Below are positions 1-7,873 of a DNA stretch of 39,967 nt, in pieces. Within the stretch, counting starts at the first letter, position 1. Each line of letters starts with the position of its first letter. This DNA is from a virus. The notes below the pieces were generated by a model. The model ran no database searches. It had not been told where the DNA came from and saw nothing but the letters and a program-made list of their open reading frames with translations. The translations under genes were made by a program, and so were the position numbers. Location of the stretch: IMG/VR virus record IMGVR_UViG_3300033146_005494, positions 1 through 39,967 of that record. One strand, written 5' to 3'.

Positions 1-373
1 TACCTATTTGGTGTTCTCTTGTAATATCAACGAGTTACGCCATTTCCCCAACCAAAGTTTCTTTATACAAAAGTTTTGTGAAGGCGTTTCTTCCTAAGTC
101 CTTGATATTATTGACGAATAGCACACCTGATAAAACTCAATTTTTTCACCCTCTTTTTTCATACTTATAATTTGATAGTATTCCTTAAAAGTATACCTAC
201 TAATATATATTAACATAAGATTTTTAGCGAAATTTCACTCACTGAGCGATAATTTTATGTTTCTTTGTAGTTTCACTCAAGAAGAGAAATTTTGACGTAC
301 TACGAGGCTTTACAGAGGTCGGTTTTAGTAAAAAATATTTTTGAGAATCTTGAAAAATAAAAAAGGAGAAATC
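1..373. other. Leader stretch without a convincing gene
   Basis: I see no gene here that I can support. The left edge has a short open frame on the plus strand to about 170 without a start, and on the minus strand only frames of about 22 to 34 codons (around 48 to 165). The first 120 bases look less AT-rich than the rest, so this may be the degraded end of a neighbouring gene. An ATATATATTA stretch near 200 is one base from the late-promoter octamer seen elsewhere and could be read either way. No tRNA-like T-arm was found. The ribosome site of the next gene (AAGGAG at 363-368) closes the stretch. Confidence 0.4.
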
Positions 374-967
374 ATGAATGAAAAAAAAAGTATTTTAGGA
401 AAATTAAACAAATACGTAAAATTTGATTTAACAGTAAGACAAAAAAATTTGTTTTTTAAAGTCTTCACTAAGAGAAATGTGTCAGTATCTTTTTTTAATA
501 CAATACAAGTAGATAGAGGTTTCCCTAGTGATACTACTATCATTCATGAGTTTGCTCACTATCTTGACAGATGTAAATACAATAAAAAGACAGATAAATT
601 TGAAACAAATTTCTTTAAACAAGCTTGGTGGTATCTTAGATATTCTTTCCCTATATCATTAGTATTTATAATGTTACCATTTACAGTATATTTTTGGTGT
701 AATTTTTGGTTACTTTTGCTAATAATTCCCATGCCATTATTAACAAAATTTAGGTTCAATGCCGAAATAAAAGGATATTATTGGAATTATATCAGAGGTC
801 AATCCGTTAAATCGATACGAGCGTCCTTAACTAGTAAAACATATCTTTATATGAAGTTTTTTTTGAGTCCTGAAAAACTCATACAATTATTTAATGAATA
901 TGAAAGCAAACACACTAAAGCTTTACAAATTATAGAAAAGGCACTCAATGAAAAAATTAATAACTAG
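374..967 (+). CDS. Membrane-anchored zincin-like metallopeptidase
   Basis: A 197-residue protein with the zinc metallopeptidase motif HEFAH at residues 58-62 and a candidate third zinc ligand E131 in a following AEIKGYYWNY helix. Between them (about 93-124) lies a long hydrophobic, aromatic-rich segment, probably two membrane passes. This arrangement (HExxH, membrane hairpin, Glu) recalls small membrane zincins, but I cannot assign a family and the substrate is unknown. The start ATG at 374 is chosen because AAGGAG sits 5 bases upstream; an in-frame start at 341 has no ribosome site. Its end overlaps the hub-like gene by 20 bases, so the two are probably co-translated. That pairing suggests a late or virion-associated role, which is inference. 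The zinc motif is clear; the function is not. Confidence 0.6.
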   Translation: MNEKKSILGKLNKYVKFDLTVRQKNLFFKVFTKRNVSVSFFNTIQVDRGFPSDTTIIHEFAHYLDRCKYNKKTDKFETNFFKQAWWYLRYSFPISLVFIMLPFTVYFWCNFWLLLLIIPMPLLTKFRFNAEIKGYYWNYIRGQSVKSIRASLTSKTYLYMKFFLSPEKLIQLFNEYESKHTKALQIIEKALNEKINN

Positions 968-1898
968 TATAACAATAGGAAAACATGTTTTACCTGTTGT
1001 TCAAGCCCAATTAGAGGTACTTTTAAATGGTGTTAGTATAACAGGTAACATAATTTTAAGTAAAACAAAAATGTTTCAAAAAGTTAGCTTTGGTATTGGT
1101 CACCCTATAACATTTAGTTTAGGAGTTGAGAAAAAGTTATTTACTTTCACAATTCTATCAAGAAAGAATATTAAAAATGGCTCACTCATATCACTGGGTA
1201 TAGTCGATGAATTTACAGCCCCCCTATACTTGAATTATAAATCATTTTATTTAGGTAAAGATACACCTTCAAAACTAATCAAAAACTTATTAATAGAAAA
1301 CGGTGTCCCTGAAAAGAAGATTGTGATAAAGGGTGAGACAAATACCAATAAGAGGGAATATGTAGTACCTTATATAAGTCACTATACAGCACTTTCCAAA
1401 CTCAATCAATATGATGAAAGTATGTTTTTTATTAATGATATCACAACTGAAGAAGCCTCAATAAAATTGTTGTCGATAGGTGAAATAACTAAAAAAGTCA
1501 CACCTGTATTGAGTATCAACCCGCTTTTAGAGAATTTTACTTTAACTCATAAGAATAATTATGATATTTTAAACTATAGGAATAATGGTGTTTTAGGGTA
1601 CAAGAGTGGTAAATTTGATGCATCTAAAGGAGAATTTGTTGAAGTTAAACACGCAAGTACTTTTACTTTGAGTTCAGATAACCCACCATTTTTTTTTCAA
1701 GAAGTTGCAAGAACATTAATGCTATCTCAATCAACTATTGAATTACTAATACCAGGAGATTTTAAGTATACTGTAGGAGCTCAAGTAAAGATAACTAATA
1801 GTGTAATGCAAGGGACATATATTATAGTAAAAACTATCCACACTTTTGAAGGGGATTTATCTTGGAACATGAAATTACTTTTAGCCTTGATTTATTAA
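948..1898 (+). CDS. Probable baseplate hub protein (gp27/gpD-like)
   Basis: A 316-residue beta-rich protein. The central part (about residues 95-150) has the pattern of phage hub proteins of the gp27/gpD group: a short helix of the kind LIKNLLIENGV followed by a YTALSKLNQY-type helix. The C-terminus (about 270-316) is a strand-rich barrel-like segment with GTYIIVKTIHTFEGDLSW, typical of the last hub domain. T4 gp27 is 391 residues, so this is shorter. In T4 the hub trimer links the tail tube to the spike. The start overlaps the preceding metallopeptidase gene and has AAAAGG upstream. Assigned by pattern, not by a diagnostic catalytic motif, so it could be another beta-rich tail protein. Confidence 0.5.
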   Translation: MKKLITSITIGKHVLPVVQAQLEVLLNGVSITGNIILSKTKMFQKVSFGIGHPITFSLGVEKKLFTFTILSRKNIKNGSLISLGIVDEFTAPLYLNYKSFYLGKDTPSKLIKNLLIENGVPEKKIVIKGETNTNKREYVVPYISHYTALSKLNQYDESMFFINDITTEEASIKLLSIGEITKKVTPVLSINPLLENFTLTHKNNYDILNYRNNGVLGYKSGKFDASKGEFVEVKHASTFTLSSDNPPFFFQEVARTLMLSQSTIELLIPGDFKYTVGAQVKITNSVMQGTYIIVKTIHTFEGDLSWNMKLLLALIY

Positions 1899-1933
1899 TG
1901 AATAAGTGATATAGTAAGTTTTTTGAGGGATTT

Positions 1934-2434
1934 ATGCAAAATACATTTAAAAAAAAACAAAAAATATTCACACTATCGAATTCACAATTCATTAAATTAA
2001 AGAAACTCAAAACTTTGCAATATATTATTGGTAATCAGGATAATAAAACAATTACTTTTATATCTCAGAGTGGTGTTTATTTTACTATTATTACAAAAAC
2101 AACTAGTTTTTTCATTAAATTACTTTCATTAGATGGTACAGATTTCTTAGGTGTACCCTATAAAAAACAAATTACGTTTAAATATGATTATGATTTACTT
2201 GAAGATGGTACTAAGGAAGAGTATATTTTAAAAGTTACTGTGAAAAAAGATTCTACTGTAACTTCAATACCCATAATAGTATTAAAAGATGAACCTGTAA
2301 GGGCTAAAAATAAGACTCTTTATGAGGTACAACAAGAGAAATTGATAAGAAAAGAAGAAAGAGAAATTAAAGCGAAACTGAAAGTATTTTTAGAAGAAAA
2401 AAATAAAAACCGTAAACTCTTGAGTTTATTTTAA
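1934..2434 (+). CDS. Unknown protein with C-terminal clamp-binding-like tag
   Basis: 166 residues, function not recognised. The first two thirds alternate short hydrophobic strands (beta-rich), then residues about 125-160 form a highly charged Lys/Glu helix, and the protein ends in NRKLLSLF. That last octapeptide matches the terminal R-x-L-x-SLF peptide of the DNA polymerase, the methyltransferase and two other proteins in this window, so it probably docks on the phage sliding clamp through its tail. Start ATG 1934 has GAGGG 4 bases upstream. It follows the hub-like gene by 35 bases and precedes a late-type promoter. Clamp-tethered small T4 proteins include the late-transcription factors gp33 and gp55, but I see no sequence similarity to them. 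Confidence 0.7.
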   Translation: MQNTFKKKQKIFTLSNSQFIKLKKLKTLQYIIGNQDNKTITFISQSGVYFTIITKTTSFFIKLLSLDGTDFLGVPYKKQITFKYDYDLLEDGTKEEYILKVTVKKDSTVTSIPIIVLKDEPVRAKNKTLYEVQQEKLIRKEEREIKAKLKVFLEEKNKNRKLLSLF

Positions 2435-2438
2435 TGAT

Positions 2439-2446
2439 ATATGTAT
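2439..2446 (+). promoter_or_regulatory. Putative late promoter ATATGTAT
   Basis: ATATGTAT, preceded by T, lies 19 bases before the ATG at 2466 and just before the ribosome site AGGGAG. The same octamer precedes six other probable late genes in the window. Confidence 0.5.
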
Positions 2447-2465
2447 TTATTTTAGGGAGTAGATT

Positions 2466-3083
2466 ATGAAAGATTTAATATTACTAGTAAAAGATAACAC
2501 AGTAGTTGACGGCATATTAGAAAATGTCGATATAGCGTATGCGGATTTTGATGATGATACTAAAACAGCTATGCGTTTAGTTGAAACAATTTCAATTGAT
2601 GAAACAAAATTTACAGCTTTTGCAGTTTTTAATGATGAGGGCATACAGTTAAATGAAGAGGGTAATCCTGTAGTCTTCTATGATTTTTTATTAGCAGAAT
2701 CTTATGTTAAGAATGCACCTCTTATTATAGTTCCTTTTCAATACCATGATGGTGTGAAAATGTATAACATGAATGAAAGTAAAACAGAAGTAGCTGATGT
2801 AGTTCTTTTTAATCAAATGAGGAGTGAAATTAATCGCATAACTAGGTCATGGAGAGAAATTAGTTTAGAATCTGAAAAAGAAGCGAAAAAGGCTATGTAT
2901 TTTAGTTTCTTCATACATGATGTGGATTGGGATGGTAGGGGAGACTACGAAGCATATATAGAGAGAACAATGGATAATTTTCTGGTAGATGTTATGAGCA
3001 AAATAAAGAAAATTAATGTTGATTTAACAGCAGAGTATACATTTATTAAGTTTAAGCATTTTACTTTAAAAATAGGCTTATAA
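2466..3083 (+). CDS. Unknown late protein
   Basis: 205 residues, not recognised. The protein is acidic in its first half (many Asp/Glu, e.g. a YADFDDDTK stretch near residues 26-34) with alternating hydrophobic strands, and has a mixed helical part from about 115 to 165. No signal peptide, membrane segment or known catalytic motif is visible. The start has AGGGAG 7 bases upstream. Its own ATATGTAT late-type promoter and its position beside a hub-like gene suggest a virion or assembly protein; that is inference from context only. Confidence 0.65.
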   Translation: MKDLILLVKDNTVVDGILENVDIAYADFDDDTKTAMRLVETISIDETKFTAFAVFNDEGIQLNEEGNPVVFYDFLLAESYVKNAPLIIVPFQYHDGVKMYNMNESKTEVADVVLFNQMRSEINRITRSWREISLESEKEAKKAMYFSFFIHDVDWDGRGDYEAYIERTMDNFLVDVMSKIKKINVDLTAEYTFIKFKHFTLKIGL

Positions 3084-3123
3084 AATGAAACTCAAAAAGT
3101 AATAATAAAAAGGAGAAATTATT

Positions 3124-4053
3124 ATGAAACAATACACAATGATTTTAGATTATTCAATGTACAAAAATATAATGTTACATGGGATAGCTAATAACGTGAC
3201 TAATGATGTATCTACACCACTTTTTTATGACCTTTGGCGTAAGGGTATGATTAGTGCTATTTTTAAAACTCTTGAATTTCTTGAAGCAGATGAGGAAGTG
3301 AATGAAGTGATTGTTGCAATTGATTATGGAAACTGGCGAGTTGACTTCAATAAAGAATATAAAGCGGAGCGTTCTGTAGTAAGAGAAGCGTCCCCTATTG
3401 ACTATGAAGTTTTTAACTTGATTAGCCAAGATTTTCTTGATGAGTTGGTATTGTATTTACCCTTTAAGGGTGTTAAGTGTTGGGGAGCTGAAGCAGATGA
3501 TGTAATTGGTACTCTAATTATAAATGAACCTAATAAAAATTGGCTTTTAGCATCTTCTGATAAAGATTTCTTTCAATTAAGAAACTTCTCTGATAATATT
3601 AAGCAATATAATCCACGTACTAAGACACATGCTAAGTTTATTCCTGAATTACAAAACACACAAGTACACGCAATGATGGGAGATAAAATTGATGGTGTAT
3701 CTTCTGTTAAAAAAGGTATTGGAATGAAAAAATCAATGAAGATGATTAATGAGGGCATACTTGATGCTTGGCTTGATGATAATGGTTTAAGAGAAAAATA
3801 TGAACATAATTTAACTTTAGTGGACTTAACAAGAACACCTGAAAAAATACAATTATGTATAGTCGAAGATTATAAGAATCAAACTAAAAATTTAACTTTT
3901 AATAAAATGCAATCAATGAAGTTTCTTGCAACAGGAGATTTAGAAATCAACATATATTTAAACTGGTTAAGTACTCTTGCAAAAGAAAATAAAGAAGAAG
4001 CTGAAAAGTTAAGGAGAATTGCAAGTTTACCCAAGAGGATTATTAATGTTTAA
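3124..4053 (+). CDS. rnh: RNase H / 5'-3' flap exonuclease (T4 Rnh-like)
   Basis: 309 residues, close to the 305 of T4 RNase H, which removes RNA primers and flaps from the lagging strand. The metal-binding acidic residues of the FEN/5'-nuclease family are visible in order: D9, D67 in VAIDYG, the GAEADDVIG block at 121-129, SSDKDFFQL with D146 and D148, and MGDKIDGV with D187 and D190 at the start of the helix-hairpin-helix region. AGGAG precedes the ATG at 3124. The stop overlaps the start of the methyltransferase gene by 8 bases, so the two are translationally coupled. It does not carry the SLF tail. Confidence 0.93.
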   Translation: MKQYTMILDYSMYKNIMLHGIANNVTNDVSTPLFYDLWRKGMISAIFKTLEFLEADEEVNEVIVAIDYGNWRVDFNKEYKAERSVVREASPIDYEVFNLISQDFLDELVLYLPFKGVKCWGAEADDVIGTLIINEPNKNWLLASSDKDFFQLRNFSDNIKQYNPRTKTHAKFIPELQNTQVHAMMGDKIDGVSSVKKGIGMKKSMKMINEGILDAWLDDNGLREKYEHNLTLVDLTRTPEKIQLCIVEDYKNQTKNLTFNKMQSMKFLATGDLEINIYLNWLSTLAKENKEEAEKLRRIASLPKRIINV

Positions 4054-4840
4054 AATGATAAATGGGGAAGCATTACAAGAAATGGACAAGCTTATTGAAC
4101 AAGGAATTGTTGTTGATGCTATTATTACAGACCCACCCTACGGTACGTCTTCTTGTTCCTGGGATTCTGTAATAGACTTTAAGGAAATGTGGAAAAGATT
4201 AAATAAATTAATTAAACCTACTGGTGCTATAGTTTTATTTGGTTCGGAACCCTTTTCAAGTGCTTTGAGAATGAGTAATATTAAACAGTATAAATATGAT
4301 TGGGTATGGGAGAAGCGAAGAGGTTCAAATTTTTTAAATTTTGCTTATCAACCAGCTAAAAATTATGAGAATATTGTTGTGTTTTCAAAAAGTGCGACTA
4401 GTTATACCAAAAGTGGTAAAACTTGCAATTATTTCCCACAAATGTTAGTCGGACAGCCTTATGAACAAACTCAAGGATTTGGTGGGAATGCTGTAGTTAG
4501 AAAAGGGAGTCGCATAGGCAAAAAAATAATAACGAAAAATTCTGGGTTAAGATTCCCTAGTGCAATTCAAAAATTTTCTCCTGACAAGGGATTTCACCCT
4601 ACACAGAAACCTATAAAGTTAATGGAATATTTAATCAAGACTTATACTAAAGAAAATGAATTAGTGCTTGATTTTACAATGGGTTCTGGGACTACAGGCA
4701 TAGCTTGTAAGAACTTAAAAAGGGATTTTATAGGAATTGAACTTGATAAAGATTATTATGAAATTGCTTTAAAGCGATTAAATGAGATAGTTGAAGTAGA
4801 AGAAAAAGAAAACAAAAGAGGCTTGATAAGTTTATTTTAA
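4046..4840 (+). CDS. DNA methyltransferase (beta class, DPPY) with clamp-like tag
   Basis: 264 residues. The catalytic motif DPPY is at residues 29-32 and the AdoMet-binding motif DFTMGSGTTG at 209-218, the order of beta-class N6-adenine/N4-cytosine DNA methyltransferases. It would methylate phage DNA, probably against host restriction, though the target site cannot be read from sequence. The start ATG 4046 is preferred over an upstream TTG because AAGAGGA precedes it and because the copied mini-ORF at 6078 begins at the equivalent ATG. It overlaps rnh by 8 bases and is followed 15 bases later by thyX. The last residues KRGLISLF are the shared tag, suggesting the enzyme rides on the replication clamp and methylates new DNA; this is inference. 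Confidence 0.93.
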   Translation: MFKMINGEALQEMDKLIEQGIVVDAIITDPPYGTSSCSWDSVIDFKEMWKRLNKLIKPTGAIVLFGSEPFSSALRMSNIKQYKYDWVWEKRRGSNFLNFAYQPAKNYENIVVFSKSATSYTKSGKTCNYFPQMLVGQPYEQTQGFGGNAVVRKGSRIGKKIITKNSGLRFPSAIQKFSPDKGFHPTQKPIKLMEYLIKTYTKENELVLDFTMGSGTTGIACKNLKRDFIGIELDKDYYEIALKRLNEIVEVEEKENKRGLISLF

Positions 4841-4855
4841 AGGAGAAAATTAAAA

Positions 4856-5500
4856 ATGAAAATAATAAAACCGTATTTTGTAATTGAAGAAGAAATAGAC
4901 AAAGTAAACATACTTAAGCGAATTGAAAAAGCAGGTCGCACAGCATATAAAAGTGAAGACAAGATAACTGAAAAAAGTGCTCCTGAATTTGTTAAAAAAA
5001 TGATGAATTTTAAACATGTATCTGTTATTGAACATTCACAATTATCTTTTAGGTTTATTACAGATAGGGGGATTACACATGAAATTGTTAGAAGTCGATT
5101 ATTTTCCTACACCCAAGAATCTACGAGGTACTGTAATTTTTCAAAAAATAAATTTGGTAATGAGATAACAGTTATTGAACCATTATTCTTTGAAAAAGGT
5201 ACTGTAAAATATAACTTGTGGCTTGAAAGTATGCTTTTTGCAGAGAAAACTTATCTTGAGTTACTTAAAAAAAAAGCTACACCACAAGAGGCTAGAAGTG
5301 TTCTTCCTAATTCCCTTAAAACAGAAATTGTTGTTACAGGTAATATAAGATTGTGGAGAACTTTTTTAACTCTTAGGTGTAATAAAGCAAGCCACCCACA
5401 AATGAGAGAACTCACATTACCCCTACTAATATACTTGAATAGGGAATTACCAGAACTTTTTGGCGATTTACATGAAAAGTTTATTTCAATCAATATCTAA
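4856..5500 (+). CDS. thyX: Flavin-dependent thymidylate synthase ThyX
   Basis: 214 residues, the usual ThyX length. The enzyme makes dTMP from dUMP with FAD, NADPH and methylene-tetrahydrofolate. The ThyX signature region runs from R79 to Y92: R-S-R-L-F-S then ...ESTRY. The consensus is RHRxxS, so the central His is Ser (S80) here. Upstream, the HVSVIEHSQLSFRF segment (54-67) is typical of the family, as is the late LRCNKASHPQMRE segment (about 173-185). AAGGAGAAAA precedes the ATG. Its end overlaps the opposite-strand gene at 5486 by 15 bases. In this AT-rich phage it would supply dTMP. Confidence 0.93.
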   Translation: MKIIKPYFVIEEEIDKVNILKRIEKAGRTAYKSEDKITEKSAPEFVKKMMNFKHVSVIEHSQLSFRFITDRGITHEIVRSRLFSYTQESTRYCNFSKNKFGNEITVIEPLFFEKGTVKYNLWLESMLFAEKTYLELLKKKATPQEARSVLPNSLKTEIVVTGNIRLWRTFLTLRCNKASHPQMRELTLPLLIYLNRELPELFGDLHEKFISINI

Positions 5501-5989
5501 TAAGTCTTCTTCATATTGAATTATTTCTTCCCACGATAACCAATGCGGTTTAAATGAGAGAATCTTATATAGCTCTTTCATTTTTTTAATATGACTCTCA
5601 AGTGTTTGACCCCATATTCTACTAAGAGTATTGTTATTAATTGCATATTCACAATCCCTTTGTAACCTATTGAGAAGCATATATTGAAAAGATTGGTCAC
5701 CACGATTTACACCTAGCTCCATAGTAAAATCTACTGTTCTACCTTCCTTCAATAATATAACTAGTAATTTATGGTTACCTAATTCTACTTCAAAGGCATA
5801 ATTATTCCCTTTTAAATTTTTAATTTCTGCATTAAATATGTCATCGAAAAAATCTTCAAGTAACTCTTTAGATTTCACTAATGAGCCTACTAATTTTCCT
5901 TTAATGAAATTGGATTTTCCTTTAACAGGTGAAACCCTAATATCATATTTTTTTAATTTTTGTGCTAAAATCTGTGTAGTTAATTTCAT
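5486..5989 (-). CDS. LPD11-like domain protein (polyvalent-protein type)
   Basis: 167 residues. The C-terminal half, from RGDQSFQYMLLNRLQRDCEY (about 95-115) through WGQTLESHIKKMKELYKIL to the final WLSWEEI block, has the pattern I know from LPD11, a domain found in large polyvalent proteins of plasmids, conjugative elements and phages. The N-terminal half is Lys-rich with short strands and is not recognised. It lies alone on the minus strand, converging on thyX with a 15-base overlap. The start has GAGGAG 7 bases upstream, and a TATATATATT run, one base off the late octamer, lies about 30 bases further up. LPD11 is often found with ArdC-type proteins, and an ArdC homologue is present at 16181, so a role in establishment or antirestriction is plausible but unproven. 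Confidence 0.7.
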   Translation of the reverse strand: MKLTTQILAQKLKKYDIRVSPVKGKSNFIKGKLVGSLVKSKELLEDFFDDIFNAEIKNLKGNNYAFEVELGNHKLLVILLKEGRTVDFTMELGVNRGDQSFQYMLLNRLQRDCEYAINNNTLSRIWGQTLESHIKKMKELYKILSFKPHWLSWEEIIQYEEDLLDID

Positions 5990-6023
5990 TTTTTAATCTC
6001 CTCTGTAAAATAATATATATATA

Positions 6024-6052
6024 TTGATTAATTAATAAAAAGCTGTTATAAT
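6024..6052 (+). promoter_or_regulatory. Sigma70-type early promoter, copy 1
   Basis: TTGATT (6024-6029), 17-base spacer, TATAAT (6047-6052). The sequence is identical over 45 bases to the promoter at 6189. It would drive the 35-codon mini-ORF and probably the clamp-loader operon. Confidence 0.8.
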
Positions 6053-6077
6053 AAGATTCATTTTTAGGAGTTTATCA

Positions 6078-6185
6078 ATGTTTAATATGATAAATGGGGA
6101 AGCATTACAAGAGATGGACAAGCTTATTGAACAAGGAATCGTTGTAGATGCTATTATTCAAAGGGGATTAATGAGTTTATTTTAA
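6078..6185 (+). pseudogene. 35-aa internally deleted methyltransferase copy keeping the tag
   Basis: A 35-codon open frame. Residues 1-27 match the first 27 residues of the methyltransferase at 4046 almost exactly (MFNMINGEAL against MFKMINGEAL, then the same to DAII). It then jumps directly to QRGLMSLF, the equivalent of the methyltransferase tail KRGLISLF. Everything catalytic, including DPPY and the AdoMet site, is missing. It has its own sigma70-type promoter and TAGGAG 7 bases before the ATG, and the frame is intact. It is either a deletion relic or a small expressed peptide that still carries the putative clamp-binding tail. Confidence 0.75.
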
Positions 6186-6188
6186 AAT

Positions 6189-6217
6189 TTGATTAATTAA
6201 TAAAAAGCTGTTATAAT
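6189..6217 (+). promoter_or_regulatory. Sigma70-type early promoter, copy 2
   Basis: TTGATT (6189-6194), 17-base spacer, TATAAT (6212-6217), beginning 3 bases after the mini-ORF stop. It drives the 124-aa gene and the clamp loader. Confidence 0.8.
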
Positions 6218-6246
6218 AAGATTCATTTTTAGGGAGTGAAAATAAA

Positions 6247-6621
6247 ATGAAAGATGTTAAAAAATGGTTGAAAGAAAATGAAACCTTACCCAAATATTTC
6301 AATGAGATGAAATTCTCAACAACTGTTCAAAGTTATGGTGTTATTACCTTAAAAAGGGGGATTTACACATCTTATATTAAAGTAATAAAAACGCCTGAAG
6401 GATGGTATATAGTGGATTCTTCAAATAGCGAAAATATGAGTTTATGGAAGACATTATCTTCAGAAAACATACTTCAAATTACTTTAAATGAGTTAGTTGA
6501 GTATTACATTAAATCTGAAAGAGATACTAATATTAATGCTCGATTAAGTAGGCTAGTAATAAAAGAGACTTTAACAGAGTCTGAAAAAAAAGAAATAAAA
6601 AATTTAATTAATAAACTTTAA
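6247..6621 (+). CDS. Unknown small protein upstream of the clamp loader
   Basis: 124 residues, not recognised. It shows a strand-rich middle (about 25-60, with TSYIKVIKTPEGWYIVDSS) and a helical C-terminus (about 75-124) rich in Lys and Glu. AGGGAG lies 8 bases before the ATG at 6247, right below promoter copy 2. Eleven bases separate it from the clamp-loader gene, so they form an operon and a replication-related role is possible. It does not resemble T4 gp62. Confidence 0.65.
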   Translation: MKDVKKWLKENETLPKYFNEMKFSTTVQSYGVITLKRGIYTSYIKVIKTPEGWYIVDSSNSENMSLWKTLSSENILQITLNELVEYYIKSERDTNINARLSRLVIKETLTESEKKEIKNLINKL

Positions 6622-6632
6622 TAGGGGAAAGT

Positions 6633-7721
6633 ATGGTAAAGTCACTAACAAAAAAAGAACAAGAAAGAGCAGAAGAAAGAATGTTTAAAATTATTGAAAA
6701 AAGAAATACAATAGAAAACTCGAATCAGTGGATTATTAAGCACCAACCATTGACTTGGGATAGTTTAATTTTTCCTAAAGCTTATAAAGATGATTTTAAG
6801 AAACAAGTAGCTTCTGGGGAAATGCATAACATAATTTTAACAGGGGATACAGGTGAAGGTAAAACTTCTCTTATTAAGGTTATTTTAAATGAACTTGGAG
6901 TTACGGAAGATGATTATATGTGGATTAATGCATCTGTTGATAATGGTATTGCTGTAGTAAGAGATTTAATTCCTGAGTTTCTTGATAACCCAAGCATTTT
7001 TTCTGAGATTAAACCAGCAGGATATAAGAATAAGTTTCCTCTTATTATATTAGATGAGGTGGATGCTATGTCACCTGAAGCTCAAAAAGGTTTAAGGGGT
7101 TTTATTGAACAAGAAGACTTGAAAGCAAGGTTCATTTTAACTATGAACGACCCATCACAACTACATAAAGCTTTTGTTGGAAGATTCCGTTACTATGATT
7201 TTGATTTGATTTTTAGTGAATTTAAATCAGAGGTTCAAGCAGATTTAGTAAGACACATAAAAGAAAATCTTTTAAAGCCATATGACATACCTTTTACTGA
7301 TGGTGGTCTTTTTGATATATTGAAAGCTCATTATCCTAGTATCAGGAATATCATGGTAGAGTTACAAAAACAAGCAGATGTCTATGGTGAAATTACAGAA
7401 CATGGTAATATTAAGAATCTTGAGGAGTTAATTGATATAATAGAGGGAGGTAATCTCAAGGAGATGCACAAATATTTAAAAGACCCTTATGTTCATGCTA
7501 TTATTTTTGAACAATTAGTGGCGTATTATGTAGAACAAGACGATTTTACAGCAATTAATTTACTTGCAGTTGCTTCTTATGAGAGGAGATTTTCAACGAT
7601 TCCTAGTATTACAATGGTAAATCTTTTATATAAATTACATTTAAATGAGCTTGATGAGGAAGAAGAAACTTTAGAAGAAAAAATTGATAACCTTATTGCC
7701 TTGGTTAAGAAAAAAAGGTAG
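6633..7721 (+). CDS. 44: Clamp-loader AAA+ ATPase (gp44-like)
   Basis: 362 residues (T4 gp44 is about 320). The protein loads the sliding clamp on primed DNA. Walker A is GDTGEGKTS at 71-79 and Walker B is LIILDEVDAM with DEVD at 141-144. Sensor 1 is in FILTMNDPSQL (N172), and a GRFRYYDF segment at about 183-190 occupies the position where clamp loaders carry their arginine finger. The N-terminal WIIKHQPLTWDSLIFP resembles the start of other clamp loaders. The C-terminal collar region is followed by an acidic EEEE stretch and a Lys-rich end, making it longer than T4 gp44. The start has AGGGGAAAGT upstream. A partner equivalent to gp62 was not recognised in the window. Confidence 0.93.
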   Translation: MVKSLTKKEQERAEERMFKIIEKRNTIENSNQWIIKHQPLTWDSLIFPKAYKDDFKKQVASGEMHNIILTGDTGEGKTSLIKVILNELGVTEDDYMWINASVDNGIAVVRDLIPEFLDNPSIFSEIKPAGYKNKFPLIILDEVDAMSPEAQKGLRGFIEQEDLKARFILTMNDPSQLHKAFVGRFRYYDFDLIFSEFKSEVQADLVRHIKENLLKPYDIPFTDGGLFDILKAHYPSIRNIMVELQKQADVYGEITEHGNIKNLEELIDIIEGGNLKEMHKYLKDPYVHAIIFEQLVAYYVEQDDFTAINLLAVASYERRFSTIPSITMVNLLYKLHLNELDEEEETLEEKIDNLIALVKKKR

Positions 7722-7730
7722 GTTTATTGT

Positions 7731-7771
7731 GACCCATCCTATTTATTATATGTGCTTCATATAAGGATGTC
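7731..7771 (+). terminator. Hairpin after the clamp-loader gene
   Basis: CATCCT (7735-7740) pairs with AGGATG (7764-7769), and within it ATATG (7748-7752) pairs with CATAT (7758-7762). It begins 10 bases after the clamp-loader stop. No U-run follows, so it may be a processing or stabilising hairpin rather than an intrinsic terminator. Confidence 0.3.
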
Positions 7772-7848
7772 AAGAGAGATTTTACTCATAAAAACACCGA
7801 AAAATCATCTACTGAAGAAGTGGATAAAAGAGAATAATTGTCGTGTTA

Positions 7849-7856
7849 ATATGTAT
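7849..7856 (+). promoter_or_regulatory. Putative late promoter ATATGTAT
   Basis: ATATGTAT in the context TTAATATGTATTAATTT, 17 bases before the ATG at 7874 and followed by AAGGAG. It separates the clamp-loader operon from the two downstream genes. Confidence 0.5.
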
Positions 7857-7873
7857 TAATTTAAGGAGTTATA

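Larger units (their letters stand above)
6024..6233 (+). repeat. 45-bp direct repeat of a promoter flanking a mini-ORF
   Basis: Bases 6024-6068 and 6189-6233 are identical over 45 bases and cover -35, spacer, -10 and the start of the ribosome site. Between them lies the internally deleted methyltransferase copy. Recombination between the repeats would remove exactly the mini-ORF. Confidence 0.9.

Noticed and set aside
1-373. Possible tRNA or partial gene at the left edge
   Set aside because: No cloverleaf or T-arm consensus found, and the open frames are short and without ribosome sites.
7767-7859. A 30-codon open frame (begins MSREILLIKTPKNHLLKKW) between the clamp loader and the next gene
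   Set aside because: Its ATG lies within a hairpin with AAGG directly abutting it, too close for a ribosome site, and its end runs through the putative late promoter; probably chance.
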